Numbered from the stretch's first letter, positions 1-11,528 are shown. The stretch is DNA of 64,000 nucleotides from Streptomyces sp. Go-475 (GCF_003330845.1 NZ_CP026121.1:5809501-5873500); one strand, 5' to 3'. Numbers and translations: made by a program. The notes: a model not told the origin generated them from the letters alone.

Positions 1-1
1 G

Positions 2-718
2 GTGCCGCGGCAGCGGGCACGCCAGACCGCGGTCCCGGCGGTGCCGGACTCCCCGCCCCCGGGAACGCCCGGGGCCGGACTCCGGGCGCTGCGGCCCTGG
101 CGGCTGCTGCCCACCCCCACGGGCACGCCGTTCACCTGCGCGTACGCGGCCCTGCTCGGTGTCACCTCGCTGATCGCCGCGCACGCCGACCCGGCCCTGG
201 TGCACGCCCTGCTCCAGGGCTCCAGCACGGACGTGGCGCACCTGGTGCGGACGCCGGAGCTGGTGCTGGTGGGCAGCGCGCTGTGGGTCGCGGGCGGGGT
301 GGCCTCGCCGTTCGCCGTCGCGTTCCTGCTGGTGCTGACCGCGCTGGAACGGCGGATCGGCGGCCTGCGCACGGCCGGTGTCTTCCTGCTCGGACACGTC
401 CTCGCCACCCTGGCGACCGAGGTGCCGGTGGGACTCGCCGTCCTGGCCGGACAGCTCCCCGACAGCTCCCTGCACCGCCTCGACTACGGCATCAGCTTCG
501 GCGTCGCGGCCGGCACCGGTGCCCTGGCCGGGCTGCTGCCGCTCTGGCTGCGCGTGCCGCTGCTGGCCGGCTTCGCCGGGATGCTGCTCCAGGACCTGCT
601 CGCCTTCACCGACCCGATGACGAACTGGGGGCACCTGATCGCCCTGGCCATCGGTGTCGCGACCTGGCCGCTGGTCCGCCGGTGGTACGCGACGCGCCTG
701 GCCCGGGCGGGACGCTGA
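2..718 (+). CDS. Rhomboid-like integral membrane protein (possibly 5' partial)
   Basis: A 238-residue membrane protein with a cytoplasmic Pro/Arg-rich N-terminus of about 40 residues and roughly six hydrophobic segments after it. The segment DYGISFGVAAGTGAL recalls the rhomboid Gly-x-Ser loop, and NWGHLIAL near residue 210 recalls the rhomboid catalytic His helix. I infer membership of the divergent Rhomboid_2-type family common in Streptomyces. Whether it is an active intramembrane protease is uncertain because the Ser lies in GIS, not the classic GxSG. The frame is open to the window edge and the first codon is GTG, so the true start may lie upstream. Confidence 0.65.
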   Translation: MPRQRARQTAVPAVPDSPPPGTPGAGLRALRPWRLLPTPTGTPFTCAYAALLGVTSLIAAHADPALVHALLQGSSTDVAHLVRTPELVLVGSALWVAGGVASPFAVAFLLVLTALERRIGGLRTAGVFLLGHVLATLATEVPVGLAVLAGQLPDSSLHRLDYGISFGVAAGTGALAGLLPLWLRVPLLAGFAGMLLQDLLAFTDPMTNWGHLIALAIGVATWPLVRRWYATRLARAGR

Positions 719-730
719 GCGCGGGTCGGT

Positions 731-1390
731 TCAGGCCGTGCCGGAAGCCGGCGGGACGTGCTTGGCGCTGGTCAGCAGGGCCACCACCTCCCAGCCCAGT
801 GCCTCGTAGAGCCCTCTGCCCGCGGGCGTTCCGGCCAGGACGCCGGTGCGGGCGCCCTGCCGGACGGCGGCGCTCTGCAGCGTCCGCATGACGACACCGC
901 CGAGCCCCCTGCGGCGGTGCTCGGGGGCCGTCTCGATCTGGTCGACGACGGCGGTCGGGCCCGTCGGGGCGATCTGGCCGCGCGCCGCCAGGGAACCGTC
1001 CGGCGCGGCGACCAGCACGCGCGTCACCCCGCCGCGCGACCAGCTGCGCAGCCGGTAGCCCTCGGGAGCGTGCGGAGCGGCGTCCGCCGTCAGCGGGACC
1101 GTCATCAGGTAGCCGGGCTCGGGGTCGATCCACCAGTCGTCGCCCAGCCAGCCGGAGACCACGGCCGGGTCCCGGAACGCCTTCAGCCACACCCCGGCCC
1201 CGGTCACCGCCTCGGCCACCTTGCGGACGGAGGCCTCGTCGAGAGCGTCACCGGTCGCGCCGAACACATGCCGTGTGACGTGGCCGTTCGCCCCGACGTC
1301 GATGGTGCAGCCCCAGGGCTCGGGGACCGGATCGGCCGCTCCACGGGACACGATCCACCCGTCCACCCACGCCTGCACGATCCGGTCCAC
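731..1390 (-). CDS. GNAT-family N-acetyltransferase
   Basis: A 219-residue protein whose C-terminal half carries the acetyl-CoA signature. The central strand VVDQIETAPEHRRRGLGG provides the R/Q-x-x-G-x-G/A pyrophosphate loop, and GLYEALGWEVVALL is the usual closing helix and strand. The N-terminal half (to about residue 110) is less conserved. The substrate is unknown. The GTG start is chosen because AGGGGA lies about 6 nt upstream. It is transcribed divergently from lon and converges with the rhomboid-like gene, 12 nt away. Confidence 0.8.
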   Translation of the reverse strand: MDRIVQAWVDGWIVSRGAADPVPEPWGCTIDVGANGHVTRHVFGATGDALDEASVRKVAEAVTGAGVWLKAFRDPAVVSGWLGDDWWIDPEPGYLMTVPLTADAAPHAPEGYRLRSWSRGGVTRVLVAAPDGSLAARGQIAPTGPTAVVDQIETAPEHRRRGLGGVVMRTLQSAAVRQGARTGVLAGTPAGRGLYEALGWEVVALLTSAKHVPPASGTA

Positions 1391-1523
1391 ATCGTCCCCT
1401 GTAATAGGTAGAGGGTTGTTTGATCTATTACTCGGGTGACTGTACGCGGTGCCTCGCCATCAGCGTCACCGGTGATCGCTCACAGCGAACGCCTGTCCGG
1501 GAACATTCCGTCGCCGCCCAGCA

Positions 1524-1542
1524 TTGAGTCGGCATAGCTCAA
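1524..1542. promoter_or_regulatory. HAIR-type operator (HspR site) upstream of lon
   Basis: The sequence TTGAGT, seven bases, GCTCAA is visible 22 nt before the lon start. The HAIR consensus bound by HspR is CTTGAGT-N7-ACTCAAG, so all but the outermost bases and one inner base match. HspR control of lon is established in Streptomyces lividans. Its operation here is inferred from the site. Confidence 0.75.
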
Positions 1543-1564
1543 CTTGACTGCCGAAGGGGAGATC

Positions 1565-3979
<2,415 letters not shown>

Positions 3980-3998
3980 CGGACGTGGCCGGATGAGG

Positions 3999-4035
3999 GA
4001 AGGCCCGGGTTCTCGTGAGGGAGGCCCGGGCCTTC
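3999..4035 (+). terminator. Hairpin terminator after lon
   Basis: An 11-bp perfect stem GAAGGCCCGGG/CCCGGGCCTTC surrounds a 15-nt loop, 20 nt after the lon stop. No strong T-run follows, as is common in Streptomyces. Confidence 0.7.
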
Positions 4036-4169
4036 ACCATGTGGCGGCCCTGTGTACACGCACCCCGTGGCCTGCGGAATACTTGCCGAACTGCGGCGAT
4101 GACAGCAGGTGGCGGAAAATCCCAGTACGGGAACTCTCCGTGCGGGCGACGACCGAGGCAGGGACTGAC

Positions 4170-4661
4170 GTGCACGAGGACGGCAAGGACGACGGACACC
4201 GAGCTGCCGGTGCGGCCGGGAGCGCTGTGGATCAGCCTGCCTTCCTGGCGCTGGAGCGGGAGCTGACCGTGCTGCTGCGACGGGCCCGGGCCAGCCAGGG
4301 CGAGATGGCCCGCGAGGTCCATCCCGACCTGGAGTCGTCCGCCTACGGGCTGCTGGTCCGGCTGGACGAGTGCGGCAAGCAGCGGGCCACCGCCCTCGCC
4401 GCCTACATCGGGGTCGGCAAGGCGACGATGTCCCGCCAGCTGCGCGCCCTGGAGGAACTCGGGCTGGTCGCGCGCGAGCCCGACCCCGCCGACGGCCGCG
4501 CCTGGCTGGTCGCCCTCACCCAGGAGGGCCACGACCGGGTCCGCCGGGTCCGCGAGGCCCGCCGCGCCCGGTACGCCGGCCGCCTGGCCGACTGGGACAC
4601 CCACGAGGTCACGGAACTGGCCCGGCTGCTGCACCAGCTCAACCGCGGCATGGAGAAGTAG
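4170..4661 (+). CDS. MarR-family transcriptional regulator
   Basis: A 163-residue winged-helix regulator. The fold is visible as ALAAYIGVGKATMSRQLRAL (helix-turn-helix with recognition helix), then GLVAREPDPADGRAW, the Asp/Arg wing typical of MarR proteins. The ligand is unknown. The GTG at 4170 is taken as the start because the frame further upstream reads through the lon terminator region with no homology. It stands alone and converges on the PP2C-like gene, so its target may be elsewhere. Confidence 0.85.
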   Translation: MHEDGKDDGHRAAGAAGSAVDQPAFLALERELTVLLRRARASQGEMAREVHPDLESSAYGLLVRLDECGKQRATALAAYIGVGKATMSRQLRALEELGLVAREPDPADGRAWLVALTQEGHDRVRRVREARRARYAGRLADWDTHEVTELARLLHQLNRGMEK

Positions 4662-4675
4662 CGGGTTCCTCAGCG

Positions 4676-4744
4676 CTCGGCGCACACCACCGTCAGAGCT
4701 CGCTCGGCGCACACGACCGTCAGAGCTCGGCGTACACGACCGTC
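4676..4744. repeat. Three tandem copies of a 3'-end coding segment
   Basis: CTCGGCGCACAC-ACCGTCAGAG occurs at 4676-4698 and 4703-4725, and a third copy (19 nt) at 4726-4744 is the actual 3' end of the PP2C-like gene on the minus strand. The segment coding for TVVYAEL has therefore been duplicated twice just beyond the stop codon. Confidence 0.85.
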
Positions 4745-5505
4745 GCGTCGTCGTGCCGCTTGCCGCGGCCGCGGAACGTGGCGGCGGAATCCGCCCGTTC
4801 CAGCGTCCGCACCCGGTCCACGAGCGCCTGCGGACCCTCCTTGCGCAGCAGGCGGAAGCAGTCCGCCCAGTCGCCCTCCTGGAACCGCTCCACCCAGCGG
4901 GTCGCCCCGTCCGTCAGGGCGGCCAGGGCGCGCACCTCGCGGCGGGGCAGGGTTCCGGTCACCGCGCGCCGGGCCACCCCGGGATCGGCGGCCGCCGTGA
5001 AGAAGCCGCCCTCCTTGTTCCGCAGCGTCGCGTCCACCAGCGCGTCCGTGGCCAGGGCCGAGCGCGGCAGCCGGGCCAGCCGGTCGTCCAGCAGCGCGGT
5101 CACCGCGCCGTCGGGGGACTCCAGCAGCAGGGCCGAGTCCGACAGGACCAGGTACTCCACCGTGGCCGGATTCCACCGGGCCAGGACCACCGTGGCCTGA
5201 GGTGTACGGGGGTGAGAAAGGTCACAGGTTTCCGCGTGTGCCGCGGCGGTACGCGCGATGGCGCGGGACAAGGCGTCGAGCAGAGGAACATCCGGGAGTG
5301 AAACGGTCAGTTCGGTCAGGGCTCCACCGAGGCGTGCGGTGAACCAGGGGACGGAATGCAGACAGCCCGTCCCGCCCTTCGGCGGGGTGACCCCGTCCAG
5401 GACGACCACCGAACCACCCTGTCCTGAAGCCGGAAGCCCGACACTGGCGAAGTCCTCGTTCGGGCGGTCGGCGTCCCCGGGCTCCGAGGCGAGTTCAGTA
5501 CGCAT
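4720..5505 (-). CDS. PP2C-like protein phosphatase
   Basis: A 261-residue protein with the PP2C layout: GDADRPNEDFASVG near residue 10 (metal-site Asp and Glu), VVVLDGVTPP for the first DG metal motif, ALTDGATRWVERF for the second, and HDDATVVY for the terminal metal Asp. It presumably dephosphorylates Ser/Thr proteins or measures phosphorylation in the cytoplasm. No regulatory domain is attached. The ATG at 5505 is preferred to in-frame codons upstream because the conserved metal motif begins shortly after it. It is divergent from the conservon. Confidence 0.75.
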   Translation of the reverse strand: MRTELASEPGDADRPNEDFASVGLPASGQGGSVVVLDGVTPPKGGTGCLHSVPWFTARLGGALTELTVSLPDVPLLDALSRAIARTAAAHAETCDLSHPRTPQATVVLARWNPATVEYLVLSDSALLLESPDGAVTALLDDRLARLPRSALATDALVDATLRNKEGGFFTAAADPGVARRAVTGTLPRREVRALAALTDGATRWVERFQEGDWADCFRLLRKEGPQALVDRVRTLERADSAATFRGRGKRHDDATVVYAEL

Positions 5506-5861
5506 CCAGCCAGTCTGCACGAGCCCTTCACAAGGTCCGCAGAAGGCTGGCAATGGTTGCCGGACCGGCGCACCCGCGCAGGTCAGACGCCTGGTTTGGG
5601 CTGGAATGCTTTGTTCCGGGAAGGCGTGGTGGCGAATATTGCCACCGCCCGCCCCCGGCGTCCAACCGGCCTGCCCCGCAAGGCGACTGCGAGGGCCTGC
5701 GGAACTTGCCCCTCAACTCCCCTCCGGGGTTCACTCCTTCGGGTGGCGGGTCAGGTGATGCGCGTGCGCTGCACACCGGCGCTGGGAGGGTCGGGAAGTG
5801 TACCGGGAGTACGCGTCAGTTGACGGAGCGTCACCCGGGCCCAAGGGTTCACGAGTCAGGA
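5506..5861. other. 356-nt divergent intergenic region
   Basis: This non-coding stretch separates the PP2C-like gene from cvnA and must hold both promoters. I see no gene, no clear palindrome and no confident -35/-10 pair in it. Confidence 0.5.
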
Positions 5862-8684
5862 ATGCGAGCACCGGTGCAGAAGACGCGGCCTCGTCGCACA
5901 GGCAAGCAGACGGCCCCCGCTCAGGGCGCTGAGCCGACGACCCCCACCGGCAAGGGACGGCCCACGCACGTACGCAACCGGCTCATCGTCGCCGTCGCCG
6001 TGGTCGCCGCGGCCATCGCCGGCGCCGGCACCCCGTCCGTCCTCGCCGCCTCCGGGCAACTCCACGACTCCCAGGAGCTGGTGACGCTCGCGGAGCAGAC
6101 GCAGGACGCCCTCGCCCTCGCCCACTCCCTCGCCGACGAGCGCGACGAGGTCACCTCCTACATCGCGGCCGGCCGCCCCAAGTCCAAGGCGCCCTCCGAG
6201 CAGCACAGCGAACGCGTGGACCGGCAGGTCGAGGAGCTGCGGTCCGACACCGACACACCCGCCTCGCTCCGCTCCGGCCTCGACGCCATCGCGGCCGTGC
6301 GCCGGGCCGCGCTCACCGGCAAGAGCAGCGCCCTCGAAGCGCACCAGGCGTACTCCACCGCCATCACCGAACTCCACCGCCTCGCCGAGCAACTGGCCCA
6401 GCAGACGCCGCCCCGCGCCGGCGCCGGGAGCCACGCGCTGGCCGAGCTGGACTCCGCCGTCCAGCAGGCCGCCGCGGCCCGGGGCCTGCTGCTGGCCGCG
6501 CTCAGCGTGCCGCGCAGCACCGAGACGGTCATCGACCCGGTCACCGGCCTGCCGACCGAGACCGCCACCTCCTCGGGCGCCGACGCCCGGCAGCGCGACG
6601 CCCTGAGCGCCGCCGCCCAGCAGGCCCGGCTGCGCTCCGACGCGGCCCTGGCCGACTTCCGCGACACCGCGCCCAAGGCGGCCCGCACCTCCTTCGACAA
6701 CACGGTCACCGGCACCGAGGTCAACTCCGCCGAGAAGTACCTCGCCACCCTCACCGACCAGCCGACCCTGACCGGCAGCGAGCTCTCCACCAGCACCAAG
6801 AGGCTGGACGCGGCCCTCTCCGCCCGGGTCGACCTGATGCGCGGCGTCGAGTCCGCCCTCTACGACCGCCGCACCAAGGACCTGGAGGCCCTGCGCGACG
6901 ACGACGTCACCGCGCTGGAGATCCGCATCGCGATCCTCGGCGCCCTGATGCTGCTCGCCGTCGGTGTCGCCACGGGCATGGCGCGCAGCCTGACCCGCCC
7001 GCTCGCGGTGCTGCGCCTGGGCTCGAAGCGCCTCGCCGAGGCCGAGGACCCGGCGGCCGAGGAACCGGTGAAGTTCACCGGCCGCAACGACGAGTTCGCC
7101 CAGGTCGTCCGCTCCGTCAACGCCCTGCACGCGCACGCGGCCGCCCTCACCGAGCGCATCGCCACCCTGGAGGGCGACCGCAAGCACCTCGTCGGCCAGC
7201 GCCAGAAGATGGCCGACGCCCGCGAGGAACTGCGCGCCGAACTCGCCGAGTCCGCCGCCCAGCTGGAGCGGCTGCGCACGGCCATCGGCGGCACGTTCGT
7301 CAACCTGGCCCTGCGCACCCTCGGCCTGGTCGAGCGGCAACTCGCCGTCATCGAGAACCTGGAGGAGCGCGAGCAGGACCCGGACCGCCTCGCCACCCTG
7401 TTCAAGCTCGACCACTTCGCCACGGTCATGCGCCGGCACAGCGAGAACCTCCTCGTCCTCGCCGGCACCGAGCACGTCCAGCACGCCGCCGGGCCCGTGC
7501 CGCTGGTGGACGTCGTCCGTGCCGCGGTCAGCGAGATCGAGCGGTACGAGCGCGTGCGGATCGCCGCGCTGCCGCCGCACGCGCACATCGCCGGGTTCGC
7601 CGCCGACGACCTCTCCCACCTGCTGGCCGAACTCCTGGAGAACGCCACCTCGTTCTCCCCGCCCGACCTGCCCGTCGAGATCTCCGGCTGGCTCCTGGAG
7701 AACGGCGAGGTCATGCTCTCCGTCCAGGACGAGGGCATCGGCATGGCCGAGGACCGGCTGGAGCGCCTCAACGCCCGCCTGGCCGACTTCGACCCGGAGG
7801 CGCCGTACGACCAGGAGGGCGAGGACGGTCTCGGCCTCGGCCTGTACGTCGTGGCCCGCCTCGCCCACCGCCACGGCGCGCGCGTCCAGTTGCGCGAGCA
7901 GAAGCAGGGCGGTGTCGCGGCGGTCGTCGTGCTGCCCCGGACCCTCCTCGCCGCCGCCCCGCCCGCGGCCGTACCGGCCTCCGGCCCCGTCCCCGGCGCG
8001 GCCCCCTCCTTCTCCTTCCCGGGCGCCGACGCCGAGGCCAACTCCAACGTCCTGCACGGCCGCGCCGGAAACGGGGACCCGCTGGTGGCCCTCGCGGAGA
8101 AGGCGGTACGGCGCGAGGAGGCGGCGGAGGAGGCCGCGGAGCACCCAGAACCGGTGGAAGCGGCGCGGCCAGACGCACCGGCACCCGCGCCAGAGGCCAC
8201 GGCACCGGCGGAAACCCCCGCCGAGACCACGATGGAGCTGCTGGCCCCGATACCCCAGGGGGAGCCGGAGCCGACGCAGCACGAGTCCGCGGCCGCCGAC
8301 GGCGAAGCGGCCCCACAGGGGCCACCCGCACCCGACCACGAAACCCGCACCGGTGGTGCGGGTGGGTACGAACACGCCGAAGGGGAAGCCGAGGCGGAGG
8401 CCGACGCCGAGCACGAACGCGTCACCGACAAGGGCCTCCCCAAGCGCACACCCAAGATCACCGCCCCGGCCACCGCGCCCCGCCAGCGCAGCGGATCCGT
8501 CGACGCCGAGGCACTCCGCCGCCGCCTCGGCGGCTTCCGCCAGGGCGCGCAGGCCGGCTACCGCGAGGTGGAGGCGGAGATCGCCGAGCAGACGGCCTCG
8601 CACAAGCGGCCGGCCACCGGCACACCAGGACAAGCTGAATCCGAAGAAGCCACGGGGGGCACAGTCGAGGAGGCAAGCAGTTGA
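5862..8684 (+). CDS. cvnA: Conservon sensor-like histidine kinase CvnA
   Basis: A 940-residue membrane protein of the conservon kinase-like family. After a basic N-terminus comes a membrane segment (about residues 36-58), a long extracytoplasmic helical domain of nitrate/nitrite-sensor type, a second membrane segment near 350-370, a HAMP-like region and coiled coil. An H-box-like segment VMRRHSENLLVLAG lies near 525, then HATPase motifs LLENATSFSPPDLP, DEGIGMAEDRL and GLGLGLYVVARLAHRHGA. A disordered Pro/Glu/Ala tail of about 230 residues ends it. In studied conservons it forms a membrane complex with CvnB-D resembling a eukaryotic G-protein system. The ATG at 5862 begins the conserved part. 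Its last four bases overlap cvnB. Confidence 0.9.
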   Translation: MRAPVQKTRPRRTGKQTAPAQGAEPTTPTGKGRPTHVRNRLIVAVAVVAAAIAGAGTPSVLAASGQLHDSQELVTLAEQTQDALALAHSLADERDEVTSYIAAGRPKSKAPSEQHSERVDRQVEELRSDTDTPASLRSGLDAIAAVRRAALTGKSSALEAHQAYSTAITELHRLAEQLAQQTPPRAGAGSHALAELDSAVQQAAAARGLLLAALSVPRSTETVIDPVTGLPTETATSSGADARQRDALSAAAQQARLRSDAALADFRDTAPKAARTSFDNTVTGTEVNSAEKYLATLTDQPTLTGSELSTSTKRLDAALSARVDLMRGVESALYDRRTKDLEALRDDDVTALEIRIAILGALMLLAVGVATGMARSLTRPLAVLRLGSKRLAEAEDPAAEEPVKFTGRNDEFAQVVRSVNALHAHAAALTERIATLEGDRKHLVGQRQKMADAREELRAELAESAAQLERLRTAIGGTFVNLALRTLGLVERQLAVIENLEEREQDPDRLATLFKLDHFATVMRRHSENLLVLAGTEHVQHAAGPVPLVDVVRAAVSEIERYERVRIAALPPHAHIAGFAADDLSHLLAELLENATSFSPPDLPVEISGWLLENGEVMLSVQDEGIGMAEDRLERLNARLADFDPEAPYDQEGEDGLGLGLYVVARLAHRHGARVQLREQKQGGVAAVVVLPRTLLAAAPPAAVPASGPVPGAAPSFSFPGADAEANSNVLHGRAGNGDPLVALAEKAVRREEAAEEAAEHPEPVEAARPDAPAPAPEATAPAETPAETTMELLAPIPQGEPEPTQHESAAADGEAAPQGPPAPDHETRTGGAGGYEHAEGEAEAEADAEHERVTDKGLPKRTPKITAPATAPRQRSGSVDAEALRRRLGGFRQGAQAGYREVEAEIAEQTASHKRPATGTPGQAESEEATGGTVEEASS

Positions 8685-9205
8685 CCGCTCCCAGTACCTT
8701 CGGACTGATCGGACTGAGCAGTGAGGCCCGCAACCTGCACTGGCTGCTGACCAACCTCGTCGAAGAGGTCCCCGGCATCCTCTCGGTCGCGGTCGTCTCG
8801 TCCGACGGACTGCTCCTGCTGTCCTCCGACGACCACCGCAACCGGCAGGCCCGGGAGGCCCTCCAGGCCCGCGGGACCAGGAAGACCGGCCCGCGCGGCT
8901 CCGCCGCCGACCTGGCCACCATCGTCTCCGGCATCGGCAGCCTCACCGTCGGCGCCGCCAAGCTGATGGAGTTCGGCGGGGTCAGGCACACCATGGTCGC
9001 CATGGACGAGGGCAGCCTGTTCGTGATGTCCATCAGCGACGGCTCACTGCTCGGCGTCCACGGCTCCGCCGACTGCGACATGAGCGTGGTCGCGTACCAC
9101 ATGGCGCTGTTCGTCGGCCGCGCCGGACACGTCCTGACGCCCGAACTCCGCAGCGAACTCCGTAAGTCCCTGGAGGAGTCCCAGACGACGGGGAGTGCCC
9201 GATGA
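8681..9205 (+). CDS. cvnB: Conservon protein CvnB, roadblock/LC7 domain
   Basis: A 174-residue cytoplasmic protein of the roadblock/LC7 fold (residues about 15-125), the class that binds and regulates Ras-like GTPases. NLVEEVPGILSVAVVSSDGLLLLSS is typical of the family. It starts with TTG in the overlap TTGA with cvnA, so translation is coupled. Within the conservon model it bridges the kinase-like CvnA and the GTPase CvnD. Confidence 0.92.
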   Translation: MTAPSTFGLIGLSSEARNLHWLLTNLVEEVPGILSVAVVSSDGLLLLSSDDHRNRQAREALQARGTRKTGPRGSAADLATIVSGIGSLTVGAAKLMEFGGVRHTMVAMDEGSLFVMSISDGSLLGVHGSADCDMSVVAYHMALFVGRAGHVLTPELRSELRKSLEESQTTGSAR

Positions 9206-9624
9206 GCAGCGCGCCGAAGTCCCAGCTGCCGGTCCGCGGCGGTGACCGCAAACCTGCCCGGGTCCGCCCCTACTCGCTCACCGGCGGCCGCACCCGCTTC
9301 GGTCACGTCCTCCTGGTGGAGACGTTCGTGGCCAGCACGGCCGCGCTCGACGCCCCCGAGGAGCGCAGGGAACTGACGAACGGCCACCTCTCCACCCGCG
9401 TGATGCCGGAGCTGCGGGCCATCGTCGAACTGTGCCGCCGGATGCGTACGGTGGCCGAGATCGCCGCGCTGCTGAAGATGCCGCTCGGCGTGGTCCGCGT
9501 GCTCCTGAGCGACCTCGCGGACCAGGGAAAGATCCGTGTGTACGGAACGGGCACCGGCCACGGCACGGGCCGCCCGGACCGCGCTCTGCTGGAAAGGGTG
9601 CTGAGTGGACTCCGTCGTCTCTGA
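9202..9624 (+). CDS. cvnC: Conservon protein CvnC, DUF742 winged-helix
   Basis: A 140-residue DUF742 protein. VRPYSLTGGRTR near the N-terminus and the C-terminal helix-turn-helix stretch MRTVAEIAALLKMPLGVVRV, followed by LLSDLADQGKIRV, are the family hallmarks. The fold suggests DNA or protein binding, but its molecular job in conservons is not settled. It overlaps cvnB as ATGA and cvnD by 20 nt, which implies obligate co-expression. Confidence 0.92.
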   Translation: MSSAPKSQLPVRGGDRKPARVRPYSLTGGRTRFGHVLLVETFVASTAALDAPEERRELTNGHLSTRVMPELRAIVELCRRMRTVAEIAALLKMPLGVVRVLLSDLADQGKIRVYGTGTGHGTGRPDRALLERVLSGLRRL

Positions 9625-10252
9625 CGCCGCTCACGGCGTCTCTGGTACTTCCCCGTTCGCCCAGCCCGGCGAGAGCATGCACGCCTGGGAGACGGACCGC
9701 ACCCGGGCCCCCATCGCCACCAAGATCGTGGTGGCGGGCGGTTTCGGCGTGGGCAAGACCACGCTGGTCACCGCCGTCTCGGAGATCACGCCCCTGCAGA
9801 CCGAGGCGCTGATGACCGAGGCGAGCGAGGCCCACGACGACCTCACCGCCACCCCGGGCAAGACCACCACCACCGTGGCCATGGACTTCGGGCGCATCAC
9901 GCTCGACGACGACCTGGTGCTCTACCTGTTCGGCACGCCGGGCCAGCAGCGGTTCTGGTTCATGTGGGACGACATCGTGCGCGGCGCGATCGGCGCCGTC
10001 GTGATGGCCGACACCCGCCGGCTGAAGGACTGCTTCCCGGTCCTGGACTACTTCGAGAGCTCCGGACTGCCGTACGTCGTCGCCGTCAACCACTTCGACG
10101 GCAGTGAGCTGTTCGAGCCGGAGGACGTGCGGGAGGCCCTGACCATCCCGCAACACATACCTGTCATGATCATGGACGCGCGTCGCCGGATCTCCGTGAT
10201 CGAGACCCTCCTGGCCCTGGTGGGCCACGCGCTCGACGAAACCCCCGAGTAG
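9605..10252 (+). CDS. cvnD: Conservon GTPase CvnD
   Basis: A 215-residue Ras-like small GTPase of the MglA/conservon type. The P-loop GGFGVGKTT is near residue 48, the switch II region reads YLFGTPGQQRFWFMWDD, and NHFD near 158 replaces NKxD for guanine recognition. The GTG start lies inside cvnC. CvnD is the GTP-dependent switch of the system. The directly downstream oxygenase gene (13 nt gap) is likely in the same transcript. Confidence 0.92.
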   Translation: MDSVVSDAAHGVSGTSPFAQPGESMHAWETDRTRAPIATKIVVAGGFGVGKTTLVTAVSEITPLQTEALMTEASEAHDDLTATPGKTTTTVAMDFGRITLDDDLVLYLFGTPGQQRFWFMWDDIVRGAIGAVVMADTRRLKDCFPVLDYFESSGLPYVVAVNHFDGSELFEPEDVREALTIPQHIPVMIMDARRRISVIETLLALVGHALDETPE

Positions 10253-10265
10253 AGGACAGCCCCGC

Positions 10266-11528
10266 ATGCGGAAGATACTCGTCGTCGGAGCCGGTCAGTC
10301 CGGGCTCCAGATAGCTCTCGGCCTCCAGTCGCAGGGGTACGAGGTCACCCTGATGTCCAACCGGACGGCGGACGAGATCCGCACCGGCCGGGTCATGTCG
10401 ACGCAGTGCATGTTCCACACGGCCCTGCAGCACGAGCGCGATCTCCAGCTGAACTTCTGGGAGTCCCAGGCCCCGAAGATCGAAGGGCTCGGCGTCTCGG
10501 TCGCCGCCCCCGGCTCCTGGGCCGAGGGCCCCGCGGCCCGTGCGATCGACTGGCTGGGCCGGCTCGACGGGTACGCGCAGTCGATCGACCAGCGGGTGAA
10601 GATGGCCGGCTGGATGGAGACGTTCGCCCAGCGCGGCGGGCAGCTCGTCATCCACGGCGCGGCCGTCGGCGACCTCGACTACTTCTCCCGCACCTACGAC
10701 CTGGTGCTGGTCGCGGCCGGCAAGGGCGAGCTGGTGCAGATGTTCGCCCGGGACCCCGAGCGGTCCCCGTACAGCGAGCCGCAGCGCGCGCTGGCCGTGT
10801 CGTACGTCCACGGCCTGGGCCCGCGCCCGGAGCACCCGGACACCGAAGGGGTCCGCTGCAACCTCGTGCCGGGCGTCGGCGAACTGTTCGTCATGCCCTG
10901 CCTGACCACCTCCGGCCGCGCCGACATCCTCTTCTGGGAGGGCATACCCGGCGGCCCGCTCGACGTCTTCAACGGCGTCAAGGACCCCGCGGAGCACCTC
11001 TCCCTGACCCTGGAACTCATGGAGCGGTACGTCCCCTGGGAGTACGCGCGGGCCACCAAGGTCGAACTGACCGACGCCGGCGGCACCCTGGCCGGGCGCT
11101 ACGCCCCCACCGTCCGCAACCCGATCGGCCGCCTCCCCGGCGGCGGGCTCGTGCTGGGCGTGGCGGACGTCGTCGTCGCCAACGACCCGATCACCGGGCA
11201 GGGCTCCAACTCGGCGTCCAAGTGCGCCGCCGCCTACCTCGCCTCGATCGTCGAGCGCGGCGACAAGCCGTTCGACGAGGAGTGGATGCGGGCCACGTTC
11301 GACCGCTACTGGGCCACCGCCCAGCACGTCACCAAGTGGACCAACGCGATGCTCGCGCCGCCGCCGGAGCACATCCTGAACCTCATCGGCGCCGCCGGCG
11401 AACTCCAGCCGATCGCCGACCGGTTCGCCAACGGCTTCAACGACCCGGCCGACTTCGAGAACTTCTTCTACGACCCGGAGAAGACCCAGGCCTACCTGGT
11501 CGAGGTGTCCGGCGCGGGCGCCGCGTAG
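10266..11528 (+). CDS. StyA-like FAD-dependent monooxygenase
   Basis: A 420-residue flavoprotein. The N-terminal dinucleotide fold KILVVGAGQSGLQIALGLQ, RTADEIRTGRVMSTQCMF in the substrate region, and DPITGQGSNSASKCAAAY at the flavin-closing end match the styrene/indole monooxygenase (StyA) oxygenase component. Such enzymes epoxidise or hydroxylate aromatic substrates using FADH2 from a separate reductase, and none is encoded nearby. It lies 13 nt after cvnD with AGAGGA before ATG, so it appears to be the effector gene of this conservon. Its 3' end overlaps the convergent NlpC/P60 gene by 37 nt. The substrate is unknown. Confidence 0.8.
   Translation: MRKILVVGAGQSGLQIALGLQSQGYEVTLMSNRTADEIRTGRVMSTQCMFHTALQHERDLQLNFWESQAPKIEGLGVSVAAPGSWAEGPAARAIDWLGRLDGYAQSIDQRVKMAGWMETFAQRGGQLVIHGAAVGDLDYFSRTYDLVLVAAGKGELVQMFARDPERSPYSEPQRALAVSYVHGLGPRPEHPDTEGVRCNLVPGVGELFVMPCLTTSGRADILFWEGIPGGPLDVFNGVKDPAEHLSLTLELMERYVPWEYARATKVELTDAGGTLAGRYAPTVRNPIGRLPGGGLVLGVADVVVANDPITGQGSNSASKCAAAYLASIVERGDKPFDEEWMRATFDRYWATAQHVTKWTNAMLAPPPEHILNLIGAAGELQPIADRFANGFNDPADFENFFYDPEKTQAYLVEVSGAGAA

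Noticed and set aside
5856..8633. A 925-codon open frame on the minus strand opposite cvnA
   Set aside because: Its protein is Gly/Arg/Ala/Val-rich with no domain, as expected from GC-rich third positions of the real gene on the other strand.
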